From: Sanderia malayensis
Taxonomy: Eukaryota > Cnidaria > Scyphozoa > Semaeostomeae > Pelagiidae
Length of the DNA: 64,000 bases
Reading direction: 5' to 3'
Assembly: GCA_013076295.1 (NCBI GenBank)
Contig: RQOL01000876.1
Location: 2,108,001 to 2,172,000, forward strand
Shown: piece after piece, positions 14,401 to 24,100 of the stretch
How positions within the stretch are numbered: position 1 is the first letter of the stretch
Layout of the letters: each line of letters opens with the position of its first letter
Made by a program: the position numbers and the translations under genes
Notes under the pieces: model-generated
Database searches by the model: none
Told to the model about the DNA's origin: nothing
Seen by the model: the letters and a program-made list of their open reading frames with translations, nothing else

Positions 14401-16452
14401 GATGTCGACCACATAACAGTTCTATAGATATGCAACCCAAAGCAAATAGAATAGTGTGACATACTTGTCTGCTAGCCACCCAAGAACAACGGCACCGAGA
14501 GCCCAGAATATGAAAACCATCGAAGTCGCAAGGAGGTTGTAGGGCTCCATTTCACAACTCAAATCAAACTATGGTGAAAGAAGAAAAGAAAAAATAGATT
14601 AGCAATGTCATGAAGTTGCAAAAATTAAATTGGGAATAGGAGCTTGTTAGAAAAAAATTTTAAAGCATAATCGCAATTATTTGATCCAGTAAGTCTGAAG
14701 TAATAATAGAATTCATTACAGTTGATTTCTAATACGATGAGCCTTGAGAAAATGTCGAAGTATTTTTTTATGATAGGAGATTGTAAATCAAAAGAATAAG
14801 TTGATTCATAACATGATGTAGTTTTAAAGGTTAGCTGGATTGGTCCTTTGGTAGGCAAACTGGTTCTCAGGTTGAAAAAAAACTTAGACCATATTTCATT
14901 TGACCTAAGTTTCCCCTGTCAGAATCTTGTTTTAGAAGGAAGATGGTAGATGCAAATTTTCCAGCGTATACCAATAAAGTACAGCTATGTTTGAAAAAAT
15001 GCACAGAAAGAGTGAATTGATCGAGTTCTGTTTGCAATGAAAAACTTTTGTTTGTGATGTTTTATTTGTTTGTGACACGAATTTTTTTACTTGTTTTATT
15101 TGTTTGTGACACGAATTCCTTTGATAAGATTCCCTCTATAAGAAACCGCTTCCTCAGATAAGAAGTAAAGCTCAAATACCCCAACCCTGAATGGAGTTAT
15201 TGAACAAAAATCTATTCCAATGGATAATATTTTTCGTTTAATCATTGTGACGTCACAGTGTTATGGAATTTTTCAAATAAGGTAGCCCGATTCAAGGTGA
15301 AATTCAACTAACTTAAACTTGCCAGGTACACGTACGAAATTAATCAGTACATCTTTGGCTTTCAATTAAGATAAAAAGCAATGTCAAATTTCATTCCAAT
15401 GTCAAAATTAGCACTTTAAAGCAGATCTTTAACAAATTGATGGTTGAAATTCTTCAAGCCAGTTTTCCAAAATCGAGCGAAAAAATCGAGGAACAAATCT
15501 AAAGTCTTGTGCTTTTTTTCTTATAAAAATATCTCGGGAATTGTTGCTTGTTTATATTATCAAGGGCCCTTACTTAAATATTTTATACAGCTCTTAAAAA
15601 TTTGGCGTAACATACTCATGCATACTCTAAATGTACATAAGGAAAATTTTCTTGTTTTATAATAAAGGGAAATGTCAAACAATGCAAGATAAGAAAGTGA
15701 TAAGCAATATCGAAGGCGATGCTCTATTGAAGCGCAAGCTCAAAACCTTGAAAAACTGTACAACACAATTGAAAAAAGCATTGTTCGATTTAAAAAAAGC
15801 CAGCTGAAACTTCTAACGTGTGGGTTAAAAAAGTCTGACAATAAAAATTTAAGAAATAGACAATCCGGGTTTAGCAGCAAAGTAGGCCATGTTTTCTTCG
15901 ACAAATTTGTCAAAAGATAAATTATATAAACTGGAAATGCACAGATTTCGGCTTGCGTTCCGATAGAATTGAAGTTCGAGAAACTTAATCTACGAAACTA
16001 ACAATAATATACAAAAATGCGTGCTTGATAAAAACCAGGCGGCAAATAAAAACCTAAACTCTATAATATAAAAAATAAACAATAAAAACCAAAATTTAGA
16101 TATGATATAAAACCTTAAAACATACCTGGGTACCAACAGAGTAATCCTTGGGTTGTGTAAACTGCCATTCAGACCTTGGCATATTGCATCTCTTCTCAAA
16201 ATCTTTCTTATTCGATGAGGTTATAGTTCCATTCAACTTGCATACGGTACTGTTAAAGGCACACTTCCAACCAGGATCATGTTGTGCGAAGTAGGGCAAT
16301 AGTATGGCTATCGAACCAGGAAAAACCATGATACAGAAGGCGATTTCAAGGATTATTTGAAATTTCCCGAACCCGCCAATAATTGGCAGAATTTCATCAA
16401 TTGTCAGACCATTTTTCGGTGCACCATCTTGGAATATAAGTGGAGAAGACAT
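11480..16452 (-). CDS. SLC22-family organic ion transporter, tandem copy C (8 exons)
   Basis: Exons in coding order: 16452-16126, 14568-14465, 13942-13619, 13479-13264, 13113-12979, 12666-12572, 12108-12000, 11759-11480. Lengths match copies A and B except exon 4, which is 3 nt shorter, so the product is 529 aa. All SLC22 landmarks are kept (glycosylated first loop, VGTQFDL at the exon 1-2 join, MFS signature, PESIRWL, ELYPTVIR). An alternative ATG at 16464 would add four residues. All exons are open and all splice sites canonical, so I see no sign of pseudogenisation. It has the longest first introns of the three copies. Role as for copy A; substrate unknown. Confidence 0.9.
12690..12850. 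repeat. Degenerate CCGTA-MITE-like remnant in SLC22 copy C
   Basis: This stretch of intron 5 repeats GGGCGTTTATTCGATAAGGG-type segments, resembling the reiterated interior of the CCGTA MITEs. I do not see the terminal CCGTA inverted repeats. It looks like a decayed or internally deleted relative. Confidence 0.35.
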
Positions 16453-18084
16453 ACTTCTTTGCATGCGTGAACAAAAAGATATATCTAAACAGCATGGAGT
16501 GAAGAATAAATACCAATACCAAGATTTCTGACTTCTTGAGCACGAAAAGACAACACACCTGCTAATGAATGAAATTATGAAATGTTTACAACAAAAAACT
16601 CAGCTTGCTTGTGTCTGTCTTGCTTCATTTGGCCTTGCGGAAAAATTCACAAGAAGCGTGTTATTAACTGGTGCGTGGATAATGCAAAGCAGAATGCTTT
16701 TAATTGTGTGAAAGAATAAAGAGAATGATGTCACCAATCAAAATCATCATTTTCTATCTCATTATAAATCACGAAATTAATCTGTAAAGTCTATTGTTTC
16801 ATTTTCGAGAAAGAATATTAGAAAACAATTAATATAAACAATAGTAAGAAGTTATAAAATTATTCAAATTATTCATAATTATAACTTTTATTGCATTCTG
16901 CGAGACTTTTGGGTGTTTTTCAGAAAAGCAATGATGGCCGAAGTAAAAAAGATAATGAAGCAAATTCGTTAGTAGATGTTTAATTATTGATATGTCGCAA
17001 CACCTGCTTGCATCACCATGGTCAGATTTCACAGCCTCGTTATCAGCCGCCGCCGGCCAATGCTTTTGCCTCACGCCTCACGATAACAATTGACGCAGAA
17101 AGCATTCAATTAATCTTCGCTTTCATTATCAACCTCTCAAAAAGAAGTACAGAAGAGAAAAACAAAAACACCCTTTTTACTTCATAAGGAACTTACCTCG
17201 GGCCCCAGTGCTAAAATGTCCTTAAATTTTCTATTGTTTTCTATTGTTAAAGGAAACAATAGAACAAAAGAATCCATTGTAGTTTACAAGAAACCCTAGT
17301 TCTAGGTTTCTTATAAACTGGTTCTTTATATAAAAAAGCGCTTAGTCAATGATGTAGTAGCAAACAAATCAAAAACTAACGTACTTCAAATAACAGCATA
17401 TTCTGAAAATCATTTGCAAGAGAATTGAGCTCGAGTATCAAAGACATTAAAGTTGTACAGTAAACGAGTTCCAAATGTTTAGCCGAAAATTCTGCATAAT
17501 GTATCGACTAATTGTAGTGAAATCCTGAAGACTCGAATCCACGATAGCTCGAGCTAATGGATTTTAATGCACTGATGTTGTATTCCGTTAAAAGGTGGAA
17601 TGGCTGAAGCCAACAGCATATGTACAGTTAAGGAGCAAAATTTACCCCCTGCCTTATGTAAATTGGCGCCCAGAAGTGGCCCAAGGCCTGAGCAATAATT
17701 ATATTTTTCACACAAAAACGCAAATTCTCTCTCATTTAAAAAAGATGGCTTAAAGTTTTCAAAAATCTAAAATATTTCATTCAAATGTGTTGAAACCATT
17801 TCAGCGGTAAAGAATTAAGTTGTTGTTTCAATAAGTACAAGACAAGAAGAAGGGAATGACAAAAATGAAGTCAACAAATGCTCCCTAACAACAAAGATAT
17901 TTCATTCAACAATTTTGACAAACAAATAGTCAAGACATAAAAATTATAAATGTAACAAATAGTCATTATTTTTATTGTTATTATTAATAATAATAAAACT
18001 ATGAATAAAACTGTTTATAGCATCAAAAAGCTAGCGATCATATTCTTCCATTGTTACTGCATCAGATATGTAAAAAATAGTAAT
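16453..18084. other. Intergenic region between SLC22 copy C and C1GALT1
   Basis: There is no convincing gene on either strand. The segment about 17690-17800 contains CAAATTCTCTCTCATTTAAA followed by a TTAAAG..TTTTCAAAAAT-like run. It resembles the inverted arm at 33434-33590 in the TRPA copy-2 intron, so it is probably a fragment of the same foldback family. A/T-rich simple sequence lies at 17960-18000. Confidence 0.5.
17971..17976 (-). terminator. Candidate polyadenylation signal of C1GALT1
   Basis: AATAAA on the minus strand (TTTATT on plus), about 110 nt downstream of the C1GALT1 stop. The surroundings are A/T-rich, so the exact signal in use is uncertain. Confidence 0.4.
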
Positions 18085-19089
18085 TTAATGATGAGATACG
18101 TGATTTATTCCATATGGATAAAGATGATGAATAAAATAGTCATATACATACATATTATTTATATCAACATAATGGAATGTAGTTGAATGATCAGAGCAAC
18201 ATTTTGGTCCGATTTCAACTGGGTACTTGTCATATTGGTGCAACCAGTCATTTGCTCCGATGTACCCAGGTATAAAATGGTACTCAAGAGCGTACGGATG
18301 AAATGTTTGCCGTCCAATACTGTCTCTTGTATCCCCTGGGTGGGTTCCATAAATCGAAAGACAATTTCCCATTGCAACATCTTCTGCAAAATATTTCAGT
18401 GGGCATTTCCATGGATTATTCATTGCACGCATGAATTGTCTAACAGATTTTTTACTCAGAACATAGCCAGCCCCGCCACTATTATACCCCCCAAAAGGTG
18501 TGAACCACCTCCCAAAGAAATGCGGGTCTGTGGGCTTGTATTTCGATAGAAAATATCTCAGATTCTCGACAATAACAAATGAATCATCGTCAGCCTTGAG
18601 AAACCAATCTGCATCTTTCATATGATGCTGATAGATGTATTTGAAAGCAGCCCTTGTTTTATCCCAGAGATTTTCACGGCCTTCTGTCACGTTAAGATTG
18701 ATGGCAGGGTAGGATGGGTCGTCCTTGGAACTCATGAAAATTAGTTTGTTACACCGTTTGCCCCAAGTGTCTCTCACAGCTTTGCCTTTAGTGTGAAGTG
18801 TCTTTGGACTTGTTAGTATCCAGCAGAGAATTCTGACTTCTTTCTTCAGCTTTCTAGCAACCGAATCATTGTAATTACGGTGTCGACCCTCCCTGTACGC
18901 AAAATTTGAAAGTTCTTTTTCGCTAGGATTGTCAGAAGAATGTGGTTGAAAAGCTTTCTTCATGCTACTGAATGGCTTGCGAAGCAAACTATAACAAGTA
19001 TTTGTACTATTCAAATCCACTACAATTAACAATCCTGTAGCTAGGCCTGCCAAGAAGCAGAGCAATTTGAGAATTCCAGTATTTCCCAT
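18085..19089 (-). CDS. C1GALT1: Core-1 beta-1,3-galactosyltransferase (T-synthase)-like, intronless
   Basis: A single 334-aa open frame. Type II Golgi enzyme layout: short cytosolic start, one signal-anchor (about residues 7-26), stem, then a GT31 catalytic domain. Motifs seen: VRDTWGKRC (about 105-113), the metal-binding DDD in DWFLKADDDS (167-169), GGYNSGGAGYVLS (about 200-212), EDVAMGNCL (236-244) with a family-typical acidic pair, and CCSD..FHYVD (297-309), characteristic of T-synthases. Known family role: transfer of galactose from UDP-Gal to GalNAc on Ser/Thr to make core-1 O-glycans in the Golgi. The frame is uninterrupted and the length is close to vertebrate C1GALT1 (about 360 aa), so it is probably functional. 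The lack of introns beside multi-exon neighbours may reflect an ancient retrocopy or a naturally intronless family. It could equally be a C1GALT1 paralogue with a shifted acceptor. Confidence 0.9.
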   Translation of the reverse strand: MGNTGILKLLCFLAGLATGLLIVVDLNSTNTCYSLLRKPFSSMKKAFQPHSSDNPSEKELSNFAYREGRHRNYNDSVARKLKKEVRILCWILTSPKTLHTKGKAVRDTWGKRCNKLIFMSSKDDPSYPAINLNVTEGRENLWDKTRAAFKYIYQHHMKDADWFLKADDDSFVIVENLRYFLSKYKPTDPHFFGRWFTPFGGYNSGGAGYVLSKKSVRQFMRAMNNPWKCPLKYFAEDVAMGNCLSIYGTHPGDTRDSIGRQTFHPYALEYHFIPGYIGANDWLHQYDKYPVEIGPKCCSDHSTTFHYVDINNMYVYDYFIHHLYPYGINHVSHH

Positions 19090-20087
19090 TATATTCCAAA
19101 GCGATTTCTCCTGTAGCAGACTTTTATAATATTATAAACTCTCGCACATCCATTCATTGAATTGAAGGCTTCAGGGCCTAAGTGTGCCGAAGGAGGCGTT
19201 TGGAATAACGCATTTCAAATACAAGCTTCAGTGCGAATATAATAAATTGAAATATATAAAAGACATCGGAAGCTTCTTAGATCCAAAGACTTCGATTACG
19301 TGTAATATCTAAATTGAGTTTTTTCCCACAAAAAGTAAATATTTACCAAAGTATAAACGTGTCAGTGTCATATAGTGCCATGAATCCAAAATGTTGTTGT
19401 GTTGTTGTTTATTTCAGAAGTGCACGATGAATTGAATCAAAGCAAAGAGGTAACGCGAAAGAAGTCTTTGATGCCCTGGCAAGAAAGTTGGGGATAATTG
19501 TCAAATAAATTGTCGAAGCGCGCCAAAATGTTCAAAATGTGGCCTGGAAAATATGACTCAAATGCAAGAATGGCACCAGTTCTGTCTGACCCACCTGTTT
19601 AAATCATTTATATGAACTGGAAATGGGAACGGGTACCGACTATAAAGTAAATAGGGTAAAGAAGTAAATATATTAATGTACTAGCTGTTAACATTGTTAA
19701 AATGAGTACTGCTGTGATGTAAAACCAATGATCAGGATTTTTCTTGTTAAGCTGCAACTAAACTTTCACGGAACAGTGAAGTAGTTCAAGGGGTTAGATG
19801 TTAGCTTTCTTCTGTCGTATGTCAAGCGACTTGCTCTGCCGGCCAATTTCAAATGTGGCATGACGCATTTATGTAGAGCGTAACGGTAGATGATTAATAT
19901 CAACAGGTGAAGGATGACTATGTGTCTGGTGCTTTCATTCCTTTGACCTTATCATTTATCCTCTGCTGGCAAGGCTGCTGTGGACTACCGGTAACTTCCT
20001 GCACGCTAAGCTGAGACCACTGGTTCAAAACCTGATGAGAACATTTACTTTGTGTTTTGATCAATTTGTAATTTAAATATGGTGGGC
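19090..20087. other. Intergenic region upstream of C1GALT1, no gene seen
   Basis: Both strands lack a credible exon or RNA gene. It would contain the C1GALT1 promoter (divergent from the TRPA gene), but I see no clear core promoter element. Confidence 0.5.
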
Positions 20088-20700
20088 ATGTATGGGCAGT
20101 ATCATATATGGGCCACTGCGCAGGAGTATGCATGACGTAATACTACTGAGAGTGCTTGATGTATCAGTTAGGGTTAGGGTTAGGGTTAGGGCTAGAATGC
20201 CCTAAAGGTTGGCGTGTATACGCAGTGTCATATATAGGCTACTGCGCAGGAGTATGCATGACGTAATACTACTGAGAGTGCCTGATGTATCAGTTAGGGT
20301 TAGGGTTAGGGCTAGAATACCCTAAAGGTGGGCGTGTATGCGCAGTGCCATATATAGGCCACTGCGCAGGAGTATGCATGACGTAATACTACTGACAGTG
20401 TCTGGTGCAAGGATGCGGATTAGGGTTAGGGTTAGGATTAGGGTTAGGGTAGGGTTAGGATTAGGGTTAGAGTGCCCTAAAGGTGGGCGTGCGTGCGCAG
20501 TGCCATATGTAGGCTATTGCGCAGGAGCATGCATGACGTAATGCTACTGAGAGTGCCTGATGTATCAGTTAGGGTTAGGGTTAGGGTTAGGGTCAGGGTT
20601 AGGATTAGGGTTAGGGTGGCCTAAAGGTGGGCGTGTATGCGCAGTGCCACATATAAGCTACTGCGCAGGAGTGTCCATGACGTAATACTACTGACACTGG
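20088..20700. repeat. Tandem array of about 120-155-bp units with interstitial TTAGGG tracts
   Basis: Five units begin near 20088, 20215, 20335, 20490 and 20635. Each has the order GCAGTG-YCATAT...GGC-ACTGCGCAGGAG, GCATGACGTAATACTACTGA, then a run of TTAGGG (about 3 to 8 repeats, some altered to TTAGGA or TCAGGG), then CCCTAAAGGTGGGCGTG. Unit 5 is truncated and lacks the TTAGGG tract. The varying TTAGGG number explains most of the length difference. Each unit carries TGACGTAA (CRE/ATF-like) and TGCGCA (NRF1 half-site-like). It ends just before a TATA-like site and lies about 0.4-1 kb upstream of the TRPA1-like 1 start codon. Confidence 0.9.
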
Positions 20701-20711
20701 TGCGTCAGTGA

Positions 20712-20720
20712 TATAAAAAG
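20712..20720 (+). promoter_or_regulatory. TATA-like element upstream of TRPA1-like 1
   Basis: TATAAAAAG lies about 390 bp before the ATG at 21105, immediately after the tandem TGACGTAA/TTAGGG array. Position and sequence fit a core promoter with a long 5' leader. No transcript evidence is available, and copy 2 has no counterpart because the duplication begins about 100 bp further downstream. Confidence 0.35.
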
Positions 20721-21104
20721 GTGTGAGGCATCATGTTGTTGTTGGTGGTGGTAGCAGTGACAGCCCAAAACTTGGGCAAGCAAAACATAAGAATTCCATT
20801 CCAGTCCAATTCCATTTCGGAAACCTTCATCAATCGACCTACCAGCAACCATCCCACCTGCTTGCAATACAAGAAAAGATTTTGAACAGCACGATTTGTT
20901 TTGCCCAATAAAGAAAATACAATAAACACATTTGCGTCATTGGGGCTTTGCCTTTTGTCAAATCAGGTGTGTTGTTTATGTAAACGGTTTTGTTTTGTTT
21001 TGTTATGTTTTCTCTTGCAATATTGCAAGTTCTTCCTCCCTCTTGTGGGCGCCTAACACAACTGAAGTTATTTTCACGCGTCTGAAACTGCAAGAAAATT
21101 TAGG

Positions 21105-24100
21105 ATGGAGCTTGAATTTTTCTCAACAGCAAATTATCCAAAAGACGAGGAAGACAGACCACCAGGGACTGAACATGGTCACAAAAAGCGCTCTGCAAAG
21201 TACAAGCAAATATCAGACCCAAAAAGTGGGCCTGGTCTTCACAGCGGTTTTGAACCGCGCAGCTCGTGGAAAAAGCGAAATATTAGCGATGTAACTGCAA
21301 CCAGTCAGACCAGTACAGGGGTAAGAAAAAAGTCAATATTTCGCAGCCCCCCACTTCACGATGCCGTGCGTAAAGGCAAAGTTGAAGAGTTGACAAAAAT
21401 CATCGAAGAGGATGATGCTGATAGCGAGGAAATCGTAAATGCTTTCGACTGTAATGGCCTGACTGCACTGCACCTCTCTGCAAAGTTCTTCTCAACAGAA
21501 ATAGCTACACAATTACTGGATAATGGTGCCCATGTTAACCTGAAAACTCCAGTTGATCAGAGCACCGCTTTGCATTATGCTGTCAGGTGGGAAGTTAACA
21601 ACAGAATCTTTGTTTTGTTTCAAATGATTTGCTACTTCTTGGTTTCAACTTACTAGCAGCTCTACCAGTAAGTTAACTTGTTACTATGCAACTATAAAGG
21701 CCTTACACATAAGCTGTTGTCATGAAAGGGGCAGGGATGTGAGAAATAAAGTCTCTTCCCCCCAGGCCATTTTGCAAGCTGCCCCTAAAACCAGGGTGTT
21801 CTTCAATATTAATTAATTTGTTTAATTCCACAAGGTACCACAATGTGGATGCTGCAAACATCTTGTTGAGAAGTGGTGCAGATGCAAGCCTTAGAGACAT
21901 CAATGGCTCAAGTGCATTGCATTTAGCAGCCAGTAGAGGTCTCTTATCCCTTGTCAAGGGAATATTGGACACGGGGAGGGTAGAAATTGATGTGTCCGAT
22001 GAGAAATACTACACCCCTCTCCATCGTGCAGCCAGGGGTTGTGAGACAGAGACCTGCAAAGTTCTTCTAGACAGAGGAGCCTCTTTGGATGTCACAAATG
22101 CGAATGGTGAAACACCATTGCATCTGGCTGCAGAGGAAAATAACACAGAAGTCCTTGAGGTCTTTGTTGAAGCAATGCTGAAGAGCATCAAAAAGAAAGA
22201 TGGTAAGCCACCAAGAAGGTAGAAGAAAACCTGCATTTTATATAGACTGACCATTTTGGGGTCATCATTCAAAGGGGTCAGATTTCAGGCAAATAGTACA
22301 TAATCAGTGTAAATTTGGGGAAATATAGTTGAGCCTTGATAAGTCGAACTTCCAAGAGCAAAAAAAATTGTTTGACTTATCGAGGTTGACATATAAAGCA
22401 TCCAGAACCAAAGGAAATACAAAAATGATTGAGATCGAGGGAGTTCAACTTAAGCAGTAGTAGACTTATTGAGGTTCAACTGTAGCAGTATTGAACTGGG
22501 TTGAACGCAAGTTGTCTTATGAAGGACATCCCCCCTACCATGACTAAAAATGTTGATTTTCTCTTTCTCCAAACCCAGTGCTGGCACATATGGACATAAA
22601 CAGAAATGTTTGTTTGAAATTTTTTGTAGAAGCCACTGATACTGAAAAACTATTGAAGAGTTATATTGACAAGCCAAGGGGAGACACAAAGACCGCTTTG
22701 CACATAGCTGCTGTGATGGGCCATGGAAGTGTGGTCAAGTTTCTAATCAAATCGGGTGCTGATGTATCTGCAGTGACTGAACAACTGGCAACAGCCCTTC
22801 ATTTTGCAGCAACATTTGGCAATACTGATGTTATGGATTTGCTTTTGAACGTAGAAGGCTGTGCAGTGGATGCTAAAAACGTGAAGGGACAAACAGCTCT
22901 TCATAAGTAAGTTTTGCATGCAGAAAACTGTCTACATTACCATCTGATGAAAGGAAGAACACACTTGAAGCATAGCTGGCAGGCTGAGAAGCTGGGCTGT
23001 TATGAATACCGTAAATCCTCGAATAAGCCCCCACGTTCGAATAAGCGCCCCCCTCGATTAAGCCCCACCTAAAAATCACTTTTGCAAATAAGCCCCCTCG
23101 AATAAGCCCCATGGGTCTTATTCGAGGGAAGCATAAGTGCAGAATAATATCTTAATTCGAGAAAGCCCCCACAAGACAATAGCTACACAGTATCACTTCC
23201 TTTGACTCGGACAAAAAAGCAAAAGGAAACGCGATTTTCGTGATGATAAACAAATTATTGTTAGATCTTCACACAGCAAGTTTAGCTGATTGAGAAAACT
23301 ATGTCGTCTTTTTTCTGTCAACCTTTGAGGAAAAAGCAGAACTTTGAATTAAGCGCCCCCCTCGAATAAGCCCTCCCCTCGAATAAGCCCCCACCCAAAA
23401 ATTCATTTTTGCAAATAAGCCCCCGGGGGCTTATTCGAGGATTTACGGTAGTGTATAATGCAATCACAAAAGCCAATAAGCCGATTGTATCATGTCACAC
23501 ACTTGTCCTCGTTGCAAGTCCAACTCTTTCCATAATACGAGGCTACTGAATACGAGGCTACTGAATACGAGACTACTGATAACAACTGATGATGTGAAAA
23601 TTTTGTCCTTATCGGATTTTGGAGCCACTTTATTCAAAAACAATGTTACTTGTTAAAAAAAACGTTGTAATTAAACGTTTTTTTATAAGAAACCTGGCTA
23701 AAGCTTCACCGGTGAAAGTTTCTTAATTTCAGGGCGTTTTTGGATACATTTTACTAGTAAAAGTTTCTTAATTGGATGTTGGAAAAAACGCACGCATAGG
23801 ACCAAAAACACCGGAAAACAAGTTAAAAGTAAGGTTAGGCTTGAAGATCGATTTAATATAGTTGTATATCTAACATTAATCAATAAGCATCATATCTACT
23901 CCGTTGATATTGATAATACCATGCACAGTGGTTATCTTCCGTATTTCAAACAAGAATGAAAAATTGAAAAGTTTCTTAGTGATTTTTCATTTACCAGTGA
24001 AAGTTTCTTAAATATTTTGGCCTTTCACCAGTGAGTTTCTTATAAAGCGGTTTCTTATATAAAAAAACGTGTATGTGAGGTGGGGCGGAATTATGGTGTT

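Noticed and set aside
20160..20625. TTAGGG tracts as a chromosome end
   Set aside because: Unique gene-bearing sequence continues on both sides and the tracts are embedded in a larger tandem unit, so they are interstitial.
23009..23448. Regularly spaced repeats suggesting a CRISPR array
   Set aside because: The repeats are inverted MITE halves without unique spacers, in a eukaryotic intron.
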